Shown: positions 1 through 9,515, numbered from the stretch's first letter. The stretch: 64,000 bases of DNA from Hahella sp. HN01 (GCF_018986435.1 NZ_JAHMIN010000028.1:23538-87537), one strand, 5' to 3'. The notes: generated by a model not told the origin, from the sequence alone. A program made the numbers and translations.

Positions 1-247
1 GCTATTGATCAAGCTAAGGAGCACTGACTCTGCACTGATTTCCAGAGTAACAAATGCAACGACATATTAAGCGCATAACGCATGAATGCCGGGCGCCCAG
101 CATTAAAACGGCATAGATTCTATCTCATCGGGAGTGGCGCCTACACCAGCCATAGGGATGAAATTTTTAACTAAACCACCCTATCTCCAGCAGGACTACT
201 CCATCAAAGTATCCCAGGCAATATTTATAATAAGAGGCATCAACTCC

Positions 248-1675
248 TCAGCCGCGCTCTTTCTCGCTGTCCATGGCGATCGAGCCCGAGCGATCAAACT
301 TATATCTGAAGAAATCGCCCAGATTGACCATTGATGTCGACTTGTTGAGATAAACGGAAGCGGACATTTCTTTCAAGTTAACCTGCAGGAGCCTGATCTC
401 AGCGATGAAGCGGTCCGCCAGTGACTCAGCATCGCCCTCTTTTTCGAGCAGTTTGTCTGTGGGCATGCTCAAAAAGTAATTGATGTATTCCGGCAACCAG
501 GAAAACACCAGTTTCTGGAAGTCATGCTTGTCATCCTGAAAGACAGACTGGCGACTAATGTAGGGCAGCAGATAATCGATAAGATGGTCTATCTCCCCGA
601 CTAACGCTCTGGTCTCGTTGAGTCCCATGTCGCTCAAGCGCATCATCAGGCGCTGCTTGGAGGCTTTCCAATCAAGCATTCCCTTTGACTTGATCAGGGA
701 CCGATAGTGGTCCGCCTCCAGACCCAATTGATTGATCCATTGAATATCTTCAGCGCCGAGTCCGGCGTCGCGCCATTTGCGCCTGGTCTTGAGCAGATCT
801 GCGTAAACATCGTAAATACATGCGCATGTCAGATGGATAAGCTTGGCGTTGTCGCGGTTATTGAAGTGGTGTTGCTGGAGATCAAAGGTCGCCGGATCGT
901 GCTCTTCAGCCGAGGTCGATAGCGCCAGGACAAGCTCCGTCAGTATCGGGTTCTCCAGATACTCCACCCCACTTTCGCTGAATTCCTTTAACAGTTTCGC
1001 CCGCGCCAGCTCAACCTCTTTTTCGGCGTTCAACGCATTGAGTTTCTTGCCTGCGCTGTTCAGTCCGTATTTAGCCAGAGTGGGCAGTAAGGCGTGTCCG
1101 GCGATAGCCGCCGCCGTCACCGGGTTGATCATCGCAACCAAACCTCCCACCAATAGCAGGCCGCCTGTCACTTTGTTTTCTACCCGGTCGATATTGTTCG
1201 CCACCTCTTTCAGATATTGACCAAACCCGCTGCCATCCTCAGGTGGAGGCGTTTCCGCGAGCATAGGCTCTACAATCAAGTGCTGAATCATTTCTCTGGA
1301 GCAGTTCGACGGCGCGTGGAAGATACGCTTTTTGGGAAGACTGTTAAGCGGCGGAACGCCCGGCGGCAACACGCGCATGGTGTGCAATACATAACCCTGC
1401 TCCGCAAGACGGAAAGGAACAATAAAGTAGAGCTTCTCATCCACATCCTCATACAAGGACGCAGCGGTCTGGCTTGAGGAAAATAACTGCAGCTTACCGA
1501 CGCTTTCCTTCACACGCTGATACTGCTCATCCACCGATGACATCAGATTGGACAGCGCCTCCTTGGAGGACTGCACGGCGCCTTTCACGCCGTTCGCAAT
1601 TGTCGAGGTAGTAAATTTGATAGCCATAGCGCCTGCGCTTCCCAATTGAGTAACAGCGCGCCCTTTGCCTGTCAT
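248..1675 (-). CDS. Hypothetical protein, about 475 residues, with a central hydrophobic stretch
   Basis: I do not recognise this protein. The N-terminal third is helical and polar. A glycine/alanine-rich hydrophobic stretch lies near residues 150-190 (it includes GGLLLVGGLVAMINP), and the remainder is charged and helical, with many Leu, Glu and Lys. There is no signal peptide and I see no catalytic motif. The start is uncertain: the frame is open to a TTG at 1696, the first ATG is at 1675, and another ATG at 1627 (protein starting MAIKFTT) is equally plausible because none has a strong ribosome binding site. It lies downstream of the sensor kinase on the same strand with a gap of about 135 bases, so co-transcription is possible. 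It may associate with the membrane; function unknown. Confidence 0.75.
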   Translation of the reverse strand: MTGKGRAVTQLGSAGAMAIKFTTSTIANGVKGAVQSSKEALSNLMSSVDEQYQRVKESVGKLQLFSSSQTAASLYEDVDEKLYFIVPFRLAEQGYVLHTMRVLPPGVPPLNSLPKKRIFHAPSNCSREMIQHLIVEPMLAETPPPEDGSGFGQYLKEVANNIDRVENKVTGGLLLVGGLVAMINPVTAAAIAGHALLPTLAKYGLNSAGKKLNALNAEKEVELARAKLLKEFSESGVEYLENPILTELVLALSTSAEEHDPATFDLQQHHFNNRDNAKLIHLTCACIYDVYADLLKTRRKWRDAGLGAEDIQWINQLGLEADHYRSLIKSKGMLDWKASKQRLMMRLSDMGLNETRALVGEIDHLIDYLLPYISRQSVFQDDKHDFQKLVFSWLPEYINYFLSMPTDKLLEKEGDAESLADRFIAEIRLLQVNLKEMSASVYLNKSTSMVNLGDFFRYKFDRSGSIAMDSEKERG

Positions 1676-1810
1676 GACTGACGGCGCGCTTAACAAATTG
1701 GTTGCATGTTATCGGTTATCAAGCGCGAACTCAGCTTTCTTGACGCTACCGTCTCTAGGCGGTAAGCAGATCTGGCGGTAACTTGTAAACTGAACGACTC
1801 GCCGTTTAGT

Positions 1811-4543
1811 TCAAGCAAGCACCGGCATCTCAAAATAGAACGTACAACCCCCGCCAGGATTATTGTGGAAGCCGATTTTGCCGCCATGCCTTTCGATAAT
1901 GGCTTTGGAAATATTAAGGCCAAGACCGGTTCCGCTTTTGTTGCGAGTGTTGGAGGAATCGGCCTGCGCGAAGCGACCGAATATGCGGTTTTGAAATTCC
2001 GGCGGTACGCCAGGCCCTTTATCTGTGACGGAAACCCGCGCCTCGCCGTTTTCCAGCGTAATTGCAACCGCGATTTCTGAATGCGGAGGCGAGAATTTGG
2101 CGGCGTTGGATATCAGATTCGTCAGCACCTGAGTCAGACGTTCCTCATCCGCCTCCACCACTACCGCACAGTCAGAAGGAATCTGCAGCGTAAAGCTCAC
2201 GTCGGCGTTATGAGTCAGCCCTTGGTTGAGCGCCAAAACGTCACTGACAAGCTGCGCCAGATTGAAGTGACTGAGCTGCAAGGTCATCTCTCCAGACGCC
2301 ATTTTTTTCAGGTCCAGAATTGCATTAACCAGATTAAGCAAGCGATCCGTATTGCGCCGCGCAATCTCAATCATATGCGCATGCTTGTCCGGCGCAGCCA
2401 GGGCGATCTTGGCGTCCAGCAACGTCAGTGAACCGTTTATAGCAGTCAAGGGCGTCCGCAACTCATGACTGATGGTGGAGATAAACTCGTCTTTGATGCG
2501 CTCCGCCTCCGCCCTTTCGGTCACATCACGCACGATGCAAAGATAAGAGGCTGGCGGCGTCTGGGACAGACACACCGTTTGCAGCTCTAGAGGGAAGTCC
2601 TGCCCATTGCGGCGAATGCCCTGCAAGTATCCCGGCCCTGCATCCAGAGCAGCAGACTCTTGATTTGTCTCAGCTGTAGCCGCATGAAAATCCGGAATCA
2701 GAACCCGAATATTCAGACCGGCGAAATCGGAACAGGCGTATCCAAACAAACTCTCCACCGCCGGATTCACCGCCGTGATGCTTCCATCTTCCGTCACCGT
2801 CAGCAGTCCATCCGGCGTATGTTCATAAATGGCCCGCAAGCGTTGCTCACTGTGCCTCAACTCCGCCGTCCGTTCGCCAACCAAGGCTTCCAAAGCCAGC
2901 GTTCGACCACTGAAGAACAACGACACCATGCCACTGACGCCAGTGAACAACAGCCCCAACACATAGACAATCCAGGCGTTGATGGAAGTGTTCGCAGCGA
3001 TGTTGCTCTTGGTGGGAGCAATATCCAGATCCCACTCTCTGTTAAGAACGGAGAATTTATGATCCCAGCGATAAGGGCGGCTATTGACCTCTTCTTCAGA
3101 GATGTCCGGGGACATACTGACCTTGCCGTTATCAATCGTCATTTCATGCATCAAGTAGCGCTGCTCTGTAATGTCGGCAAGGGTAATGTGATAGCCATCC
3201 ATATTCAGCCTCTCGGTAAAGTGCCGCAACAACGAGTGAATGCGAAACACCGCCACCAAAAAGCCTTCCGGATAATCCGTGTCTTCCGCTCCCTCCCCGT
3301 CTCTCTCCTCACCACCTGGAGTCAGCGACAGCGTTGGGCCTTCGCCGTGTCCACTACTGAGGAAATGCGGGTAAAACACCAGAGCGCCCATATTGTCGAG
3401 AGACTGTTGCACCAGATGTATAGGGCCGGTCATCACCGGTTTTCTTGAATCCCTGGCCTCAGCGATCGCGGTCAGGCGGGACGGGTTGGAAGACACATCA
3501 AACCCAAGCGCGCCACGGTTACTTTCTAAGGGAAAGATAAAACGCACAGGAAGATAAATCGGCTTTTCCGGCGAGCGCTGCAGTTCACCGTCCAGGCGAG
3601 TCACTATTCCCATATCGACGTCGTAGTCGTCTAGCAGCCCGGCTTTAAACTCCTCCCGCTCATAGCTGCGGATGTATGGGTTCCAGGACATGGCCTGAAA
3701 CCCCGGGTAACGCTCCAACGCCCAGAACACGGCCTTCTCAAAGCCGCTCCGATCGATTGTGGCATTGGCGGGAAGGTTTCTTTCTATCGCCCGGGCGACA
3801 TCCAGGTGGGCCTCCAGGCTCTGATTGAGTGCGGCGGAATAGCCCTGGGCCTCACTGAAAAAGCGCAGTCGTAAGCTGCTCTCCTCCCAGGATTTCGCAT
3901 ACAAAAACGCGACCGTCGCGAGAAAGAAAGTTCCGAGCAATGAGAATGTCACCGCCCAACGTCGTTTTTTCCATGACTCGCGAGGCTGCAACCCCCACAC
4001 CAATATCAGCGGGGTAAAAACCACCACTCCAATGGTGTCGCCAATCCACCAGACACCGAGGGAGCGCGCGTAATTTTCTGCGGGGATAAACCCGGCCAGC
4101 AACAGACTGCTACAGCCGATTATGGCGTTGGACAAACAGCTCGCCGGGCCGGCGAAAATCAGGAAGCGAATGATCTCGGGAAGCTCCGCCAGACGACCGG
4201 GATAGTTCGCGAAGCGAATAACTAAATAACGCCCCAAACATGCCTGCAGGGCGGCGCCAGTTCCAATGGCGACAAAGGTGAACAGTTGCCAGGGCCAGAT
4301 TTCGGCATCGGGGAAACCCTGAGTTACGCTCAGGTTATTGATCAGCGACCCAAGAAAAACGCCTGCGCAAAGCCGGTAGCCGCCCAGCAGCACCGCCGCG
4401 AGCGCGATGCCGGAAGGTATCCAGATAGCGGTGACATAGGTGCTGTCCGTGGTCAGCCATAAACCAATTCTACCCGTGACAAAATACGCCAGCGCGGTAA
4501 GCAGGTTATAAAACAGGGTCCCGACGGAATGGGATTTGGCCAT
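1811..4543 (-). CDS. MASE1-CHASE-PAS sensor histidine kinase
   Basis: A 910-residue membrane sensor kinase. Residues about 10-220 form a multi-helix MASE1-type integral membrane sensor (it begins with LTALAYFVTGRIGLWL). A periplasmic CHASE-like domain follows at about 240-500, containing ERYPGFQAMSWNPYI, then a further transmembrane helix near 525-545. A PAS domain at about 570-690 precedes the HisKA dimerisation domain with the phospho-acceptor motif ISHELRTPLTAING (His about 691). The HATPase domain ends the protein, with G boxes DKGPGVPP and GTGLGLNISKAI. There is no receiver or HPt domain and no response regulator next door, so its partner must be encoded elsewhere. It has its own upstream promoter. 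The signal is not predictable; CHASE domains usually bind small extracellular ligands. Confidence 0.93.
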   Translation of the reverse strand: MAKSHSVGTLFYNLLTALAYFVTGRIGLWLTTDSTYVTAIWIPSGIALAAVLLGGYRLCAGVFLGSLINNLSVTQGFPDAEIWPWQLFTFVAIGTGAALQACLGRYLVIRFANYPGRLAELPEIIRFLIFAGPASCLSNAIIGCSSLLLAGFIPAENYARSLGVWWIGDTIGVVVFTPLILVWGLQPRESWKKRRWAVTFSLLGTFFLATVAFLYAKSWEESSLRLRFFSEAQGYSAALNQSLEAHLDVARAIERNLPANATIDRSGFEKAVFWALERYPGFQAMSWNPYIRSYEREEFKAGLLDDYDVDMGIVTRLDGELQRSPEKPIYLPVRFIFPLESNRGALGFDVSSNPSRLTAIAEARDSRKPVMTGPIHLVQQSLDNMGALVFYPHFLSSGHGEGPTLSLTPGGEERDGEGAEDTDYPEGFLVAVFRIHSLLRHFTERLNMDGYHITLADITEQRYLMHEMTIDNGKVSMSPDISEEEVNSRPYRWDHKFSVLNREWDLDIAPTKSNIAANTSINAWIVYVLGLLFTGVSGMVSLFFSGRTLALEALVGERTAELRHSEQRLRAIYEHTPDGLLTVTEDGSITAVNPAVESLFGYACSDFAGLNIRVLIPDFHAATAETNQESAALDAGPGYLQGIRRNGQDFPLELQTVCLSQTPPASYLCIVRDVTERAEAERIKDEFISTISHELRTPLTAINGSLTLLDAKIALAAPDKHAHMIEIARRNTDRLLNLVNAILDLKKMASGEMTLQLSHFNLAQLVSDVLALNQGLTHNADVSFTLQIPSDCAVVVEADEERLTQVLTNLISNAAKFSPPHSEIAVAITLENGEARVSVTDKGPGVPPEFQNRIFGRFAQADSSNTRNKSGTGLGLNISKAIIERHGGKIGFHNNPGGGCTFYFEMPVLA

Positions 4544-4587
4544 AATGTTGGACGGGGTCCTTCCACATAAGGTATTCGCCTGAATAT

Positions 4588-4616
4588 TTTATAGGCTATA
4601 GATGGCGTAGCTTCAA
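4588..4616 (-). promoter_or_regulatory. Sigma70-type promoter for the sensor kinase
   Basis: Read on the minus strand: TTGAAG at 4616-4611, a 17-base spacer, then TATAAA at 4593-4588. Transcription would begin near 4580, about 37 bases before the kinase start codon. Spacing is ideal and five of six -10 bases match. Confidence 0.6.
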
Positions 4617-4680
4617 ACCCGTGGAAGCAGGTCCCGGCCATGGCGGCTCGGGACCGAAGTGGGAAAAGTATGGTTAGCGG

Positions 4681-6348
4681 TCAGACCAGACAGACTCTGC
4701 TGGCCAGCTCCTCCGTCAACACACGACGGTTCTCCGAATAGTCCACCGGCACGTCAATCAAGTGTACGCCACCCTCAGCGAAAGCCTGTCTAATGGTGGG
4801 CGACAGGTCTTCAGCGCGTTGCACGCGGTGTCCAGAGGCGCCATAGGCTTGCGCGTATTTCACAAAGTCAGGATTGCCGTAGCTCAGTCCCCAATCATGG
4901 AAACCGCCCTGTTCCTGCTTCCAGCGAATCATACCGTAGGCGCTGTCGTTAACGATCAACACCACCAGATTCAATCCCAGACGCACCGCCGTTTCCATTT
5001 CCTGGCTGTTCATCATGAACCCGCCATCGCCGCAGATCGCCATCACCTGCAATTCGGGATGCAGCATGGCCGCCGCGATAGCGCTGGGCAATCCCGCTCC
5101 CATAGTGGCGAGGGCGTTGTCCAGCAACACCGTGTTATTCATGTGCGCCTTGTAGTTGCGGGCGAACCAGATCTTATACATGCCGTTATCCAGAGCGATA
5201 ACGCCATCATCAGGCATCACCTTGCGCACATCCGCCACCAGCCGCTGCGGAATGATCGGAAAACGGTTGTCCTCAGAGCCTTCGCATAGCTGTTTCTCAA
5301 CTTCTTCCTTAACCCGCTGGAAATACTCGAAGTCGTGAGTATTCACCGGCTCCAGCAACTGCGTCAGCCTGGAAACCGAATTGGCGATATCTCCCACCAC
5401 TTCCAACTGGGGGAAATACACCCGGTCCACATTGGCGGAATTGAAGTTGATGTGAATGACTTTCTTGCCGCCGGGCTCCATAAAGAAAGGCGGCTTTTCG
5501 ATGACGTCATGGCCGACATTGATGATCAAGTCAGCGAAATCGATGGCGCAATGCAGATAGTCGCCATCGGACAACGCCGCCGTTCCCATAAACAGTGGAT
5601 GACGCTCATCCACCACGCCTTTGCCCATCTGGGTGTTAAAAAACGGAATGCCTGTCTTCTCAATAAACCCCAGCAACGCTTCCGACACTCGTTTACGGTT
5701 CGCCCCCGCGCCAATCAGCACCAGCGGATGGCGGGCGTTCTGGATCATCTCCAGCGCCTGCTGAATGCTCAGATCATTGGCGTCCGGACGGCGGCTATGG
5801 CTGGATTCGAACAACATGACATCGGAGTCGGATATTTCTTCAGCGATATCTTCCGGCAGCTCCAGGTGCGCGGGCCCCGGTCTTTCCTCCTCCGCCAGAC
5901 GAAACGCCTCACGGATTTTCGAAGGAATGGTGTTCACGTTGATGATCTGATGGGTGAACTTGGTCAATGGACGCATCATGTCCACGACATCGACAATCTG
6001 AAACAAGCCCTGCTTGGACTTCTTCACCGGCTTCTGCCCCGTCACCATCAGCAACGGCATAGCGCCCAGTTTTGCGTAGGCGGCCCCGGTCACCAAGTTG
6101 GTGGCGCCTGGTCCCAAAGTCGATAGACACACGCCGGTTTTCCCCGTTAACCGGCCATAGGTGGCCGCCATAAAGGCCGCCGCCTGTTCATGCCGGGTCA
6201 GCACCAGCTTAATGGAAGAACCCCGCAGCGACTCGAGTAAGTCCAGGTTTTCTTCTCCGGGCACGCCGAAGATATATTTGACGCCTTCATTTTCCAGCGC
6301 TTTGACAAATAGGTCTGAGGCTTTCTCGCCCCCGTGCTCTGTTTTCAT
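4681..6348 (-). CDS. ThDP-dependent acetolactate synthase-like enzyme (IlvB/AlsS family)
   Basis: A 555-residue enzyme with the three-domain fold of the acetolactate synthase/pyruvate decarboxylase family. The N-terminal domain has the glutamate that activates thiamine diphosphate (TRHEQAAAFMA) and the segment STLGPGATNL. The C-terminal domain carries the cofactor motif beginning ICGDGGFMMN and closing about 25 residues later with IVNDS. Family members decarboxylate a 2-oxoacid and either condense the product with another oxoacid or release an aldehyde. No small regulatory subunit and no acetolactate decarboxylase gene is adjacent, so a role in branched-chain amino acid synthesis is unlikely. 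It lies 74 bases downstream of an aldehyde dehydrogenase on the same strand, suggesting an oxoacid to aldehyde to acid route; the substrate is unknown. The ATG at 6348 follows GGAGAA. Confidence 0.85.
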   Translation of the reverse strand: MKTEHGGEKASDLFVKALENEGVKYIFGVPGEENLDLLESLRGSSIKLVLTRHEQAAAFMAATYGRLTGKTGVCLSTLGPGATNLVTGAAYAKLGAMPLLMVTGQKPVKKSKQGLFQIVDVVDMMRPLTKFTHQIINVNTIPSKIREAFRLAEEERPGPAHLELPEDIAEEISDSDVMLFESSHSRRPDANDLSIQQALEMIQNARHPLVLIGAGANRKRVSEALLGFIEKTGIPFFNTQMGKGVVDERHPLFMGTAALSDGDYLHCAIDFADLIINVGHDVIEKPPFFMEPGGKKVIHINFNSANVDRVYFPQLEVVGDIANSVSRLTQLLEPVNTHDFEYFQRVKEEVEKQLCEGSEDNRFPIIPQRLVADVRKVMPDDGVIALDNGMYKIWFARNYKAHMNNTVLLDNALATMGAGLPSAIAAAMLHPELQVMAICGDGGFMMNSQEMETAVRLGLNLVVLIVNDSAYGMIRWKQEQGGFHDWGLSYGNPDFVKYAQAYGASGHRVQRAEDLSPTIRQAFAEGGVHLIDVPVDYSENRRVLTEELASRVCLV

Positions 6349-6422
6349 TCAGTTCTCCACAGGGTTTCACACGTACTCCGTATCCAGGCGCAATAGCTGC
6401 GCCTGAATCCCTCGCAACACAA

Positions 6423-7856
6423 TCAGCTTTGCCGCTTGATCGCCAGCAAACGTGGTTCGCTCATGTCCTGCATGGCGTAACGCACCCCTTCCCGACCGAT
6501 GCCGCTGTCTTTCACGCCGCCATAGGGCATGTGATCCACACGCCAGGACGGCACGTCACCGATAATAACGCCGCCCACTTCCAGTTCTTCCCAGGCTTTC
6601 TGCATGTTTTCCACGTCACGGGTGAATACGCCGGTTTGCAGGCCGAACTTGCTGTTATTGACGGCTTGCAGCGCGTCGTCGAAAGTCTTGTAAGCTTCCA
6701 GCACGATCACCGGCCCGAAGATTTCCTCGTTATAAGCGCTGCAATGACGCGGAGTATTAGCCAACACAGTAGGCGTAATGACATTGCCGCTGCGCTCGCC
6801 GCCGATCAGCAGTTCAGCGCCCGCCTCCACCGCTTCACTAACCCAGGAAGCCACACGATCCGCTTCTTTGCGGCTGATCAGCGGACCTACAAAGGTATCC
6901 TCATCTTTGGGATCGCCAGTCTTCAACGTCTCCACTTCAGCCACCAGACGACGTTTGAAGTCCTCATACAAAGATTCCTGCACCAGCACGCGTTGAACGC
7001 TGACACAGCTTTGTCCAGACTGGTAATAACCGCCGAAAAGGACGCGTGGAATCGCCTTATCCAGATCGGTTTCCGGCTCCACGATACAGGCCGCGTTGCC
7101 GCCCAGCTCCAGCACAACCTTTTTCTTGCCGGCCTTCGCTTTCATGGGCCAACCCGCCGCCGGCGAGCCAGTGAAGCTCAACAGCTTGATGCGCTCATCA
7201 GAGATCAGCGCCATGGCGTCGTCCTTTTTACAGGGCACGACGGAGAAAGCGCCTTTGGGAAGGTCAGTTTCGGCAAGAATTTCCGCCAAAATTAGTGCGC
7301 CAATCGGCGTGAGACTGGCTGGCTTGAGGACAAAAGGACAACCGGCGGCGATGGCCGGCGCCACCTTGTGCGCCACCAGATTCAAAGGAAAGTTAAAGGG
7401 GGTGATAAACGAACAGACGCCAATCGGGAACTGGCGCACCATTCCCTGATAGCCTTCGCTGCGTGCGGAATAAGCCAGATCCAGCCATTCTCCGTTATTG
7501 CGAACAGCTTCTTCAGCAGCAATCTGAAAAGTTTCGATCAAACGCCCCACTTCACCACGGCTGTCCTTGAGCGGCTTGCCCGCTTCCCGCACCAGCGCCT
7601 GAGCCAGCTCTTCCGAGCGCTCTTTCAGACGCGCAACAGTATGCAGCAACACATCGCGACGTTTGTATCCAGGCATTCTGCGCATGGGAGCCACCGCCTT
7701 TTCCGCAGCGGCGATAGCCTTTTCAATATCATCATGATCGGCCAGGCCAACTTTGGTGAATTCTTCTCCAGTATATTTGTCTTCGACCGGCAACCAGCCG
7801 CGAGGATCTGCGACAGGCTCGTTGGCGAGATAGAAGGGATAGGATTTGGCTAACAT
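6423..7856 (-). CDS. NAD(P)-dependent aldehyde dehydrogenase
   Basis: A 477-residue member of the aldehyde dehydrogenase superfamily, which oxidises an aldehyde to a carboxylate. Visible signatures are the cofactor-binding FTGSPAAGW, the general-base glutamate in LELGGNAACIV, and the catalytic cysteine in SGQSCVSVQR. EIFGPVIVLEAY is the conserved C-terminal element. It resembles the lactaldehyde/phosphonoacetaldehyde/semialdehyde branch, but I cannot name the substrate. It is the first gene of a probable two-gene operon with the ThDP enzyme, which could supply its aldehyde. The ATG at 7856 follows AAGGA at good spacing. Confidence 0.88.
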   Translation of the reverse strand: MLAKSYPFYLANEPVADPRGWLPVEDKYTGEEFTKVGLADHDDIEKAIAAAEKAVAPMRRMPGYKRRDVLLHTVARLKERSEELAQALVREAGKPLKDSRGEVGRLIETFQIAAEEAVRNNGEWLDLAYSARSEGYQGMVRQFPIGVCSFITPFNFPLNLVAHKVAPAIAAGCPFVLKPASLTPIGALILAEILAETDLPKGAFSVVPCKKDDAMALISDERIKLLSFTGSPAAGWPMKAKAGKKKVVLELGGNAACIVEPETDLDKAIPRVLFGGYYQSGQSCVSVQRVLVQESLYEDFKRRLVAEVETLKTGDPKDEDTFVGPLISRKEADRVASWVSEAVEAGAELLIGGERSGNVITPTVLANTPRHCSAYNEEIFGPVIVLEAYKTFDDALQAVNNSKFGLQTGVFTRDVENMQKAWEELEVGGVIIGDVPSWRVDHMPYGGVKDSGIGREGVRYAMQDMSEPRLLAIKRQS

Positions 7857-7980
7857 AAGCAGGTCCTTTTTCTGTCAGGCAGTTGACGTATAAGCGAAAG
7901 GCGGAGCCTGATACTGCTCGCTTAATTCGAGCGCACGAGTATGACACATTCGCAAAATGTTTTGCCTAAAGGAAAAGACT

Positions 7981-8181
7981 ATGAGCCTGATAAGTCGAAG
8001 CAATAAAAGAGGCGACAAAAAAAGCCGACTCGCAAAACCGCGGTCGGCGCAGGAGCGTATGTCGAGATACGCCTATAGGATAAGAAAACTAACCGATTGG
8101 GCCGCTTCTCAGCGGGGAAAAACATATCAGCGCACGCGCCGAATAAAAGCTGTTCTTCATGACAACCTAAGCGCCGGATAG
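7981..8181 (+). CDS. Small, highly basic hypothetical protein (66 residues)
   Basis: A short open frame beginning at an ATG directly after AAAGGAAAAG, a convincing ribosome binding site. The product is rich in Arg, Lys and Ser (SNKRGDKKSR, GKTYQRTRRIK) and would be a soluble, strongly cationic protein, possibly nucleic-acid or ribosome associated. No known family is recognised. It stands alone between the divergent aldehyde dehydrogenase and a minus-strand membrane protein. An overlapping minus-strand frame is open over the same bases, so coding is not proven; the ribosome binding site is the main argument. Confidence 0.45.
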   Translation: MSLISRSNKRGDKKSRLAKPRSAQERMSRYAYRIRKLTDWAASQRGKTYQRTRRIKAVLHDNLSAG

Positions 8182-8326
8182 ACATAAAAGCCGTCAATTA
8201 AATCAAAGCATTACGATATGTTAATTTCGTTCGACGCGAGTATTGGAAGCAGATCGTGACGACCATGGCCCAGATAGAAATGAACAACATGAGAAGAATG
8301 GATAAATGAAATTGCCGACGAAAAGG

Positions 8327-8584
8327 TTAACTCAACAAAGCCCAGGCAATAGAACCCATGACGCCGAGCATGCCCAAACCAAGCGTAAACATACTCAACC
8401 AGGCGAAGACGAACATTCTGTATAGAATCGGGCTGATGTCTCTTCCGAACAGCATGCAACCCTCGCAATCCGCTTCGCTCAGGGTTCCGCCCAAAGAACT
8501 TGCTATCGCCTTCGCCATACTGGCGACCAACAATGGAAAGATGCCGATGACAATACTGAGAATGGCTAGCGATAAAGGCGTCAT
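8327..8584 (-). CDS. Small inner-membrane protein with two transmembrane helices (85 residues)
   Basis: The first helix spans about residues 5-25 (LAILSIVIGIFPLLVASMA) and the second about 58-80 (FAWLSMFTLGLGMLGVMG). They are joined by a loop with two cysteines (ADCEGCMLFGRDI). Small proteins of this design recur in gammaproteobacteria without a known function, as far as I recall. The ATG at 8584 follows CGGAGAA. The gene lies 73 bases downstream of ttcA on the same strand and may share its transcript. Confidence 0.7.
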   Translation of the reverse strand: MTPLSLAILSIVIGIFPLLVASMAKAIASSLGGTLSEADCEGCMLFGRDISPILYRMFVFAWLSMFTLGLGMLGVMGSIAWALLS

Positions 8585-8657
8585 GACGCTTGATTCTCCG
8601 GCGGATGATACAGACGGATAAGGGCCGAAGAACTCGGCCCATCTGCTCTATGTCTGT

Positions 8658-9515
8658 TTAGAGGTTAAGGACGCTGATTTGGTTGAACTCTTCCGGTTCC
8701 ATACTGTATCGCTCCAACTTGTCGAAGTCATACAGTCTGGTGTCGCACAAATGCGAAGGCAGCACGTTTTGTACCGCGCGGAACATGTTCTCCAGACGAC
8801 CAGGAAAACGCTTATCCCAGTCCTGCAGCATCATTTTGATATTTTGTCTCTGCAGATTTTCCTGAGAGCCACACAGGTTGCAGGGAATAATTGGAAACTC
8901 ACGCAGGCCAGCGTAACGCTCAATGTCTTTTTCACGGCAGTAAGCCAGAGGACGAATTACGATATTGCGGCCGTCATCGCTTTTCAGTTTGGGAGGCATT
9001 GCGCGCATTTTGCCGCCGTAGAACATATTCAAGAACAGCGTTTCCATAATGTCGTCACGGTGGTGCCCCAACGCAATCTTGGTGCACTTATGTTCGACGG
9101 CGAAATCGTAAAGAATCCCACGACGCAAACGTGAACACAGACCGCAGGTGGTTTTACCCTCAGGGATCTTGTCTTTCACGATACTGTATGTGTCGCGCTC
9201 AATGACGTGATACTCAACGCCCAGGGAGCTTAGATACTCAGGCAGAACATGTTCGGGAAAACCGGGTTGTTTCTGGTCCAGGTTAACCGCAATAACCTCA
9301 AAGCTGATAGGCGCGTGCTTTTTCAAATTCAACAGGATGTCCAGCATGGCGTATGAATCTTTACCGCCACTGAGGCAGCACATCACTTTATCGCCATCCT
9401 CAATCATATTGAAATCAGCAATCGCCCTGCCGACTTCACGCCGCAGCAGTTTTCTCAGTTTGTTCAACTCCAAGCGATCGCGCTGCGCCATCTCTGACTT
9501 AAAAGCCGCCGTCAT
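8658..9515 (-). CDS. ttcA: tRNA 2-thiocytidine(32) synthetase TtcA
   Basis: A 285-residue cytoplasmic enzyme that thiolates cytidine 32 in the anticodon loop of certain tRNAs. The PP-loop ATPase motif SGGKDS is at residues 49-54, and activates the base by adenylation. Two CxxC pairs (C124/C127 in TTCGLCSR and C212/C215 in PCNLCGS) match the family's conserved cysteines, some of which hold the iron-sulfur cluster. Length is usual for TtcA (E. coli about 311). The ATG at 9515 has an almost perfect GGAGGT eight bases upstream. A small membrane protein follows in the same direction. Confidence 0.96.
   Translation of the reverse strand: MTAAFKSEMAQRDRLELNKLRKLLRREVGRAIADFNMIEDGDKVMCCLSGGKDSYAMLDILLNLKKHAPISFEVIAVNLDQKQPGFPEHVLPEYLSSLGVEYHVIERDTYSIVKDKIPEGKTTCGLCSRLRRGILYDFAVEHKCTKIALGHHRDDIMETLFLNMFYGGKMRAMPPKLKSDDGRNIVIRPLAYCREKDIERYAGLREFPIIPCNLCGSQENLQRQNIKMMLQDWDKRFPGRLENMFRAVQNVLPSHLCDTRLYDFDKLERYSMEPEEFNQISVLNL

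Noticed and set aside
134..334. Plus-strand frame of 66 codons at the window start
   Set aside because: No ribosome binding site, and it overlaps the end of the minus-strand hypothetical gene; the product has no recognisable features.
8211..8642. 143-codon minus-strand frame around the small membrane protein
   Set aside because: Composition is odd, with many His and Arg and no start signal, whereas the 85-codon frame has a ribosome binding site and two clean transmembrane helices.
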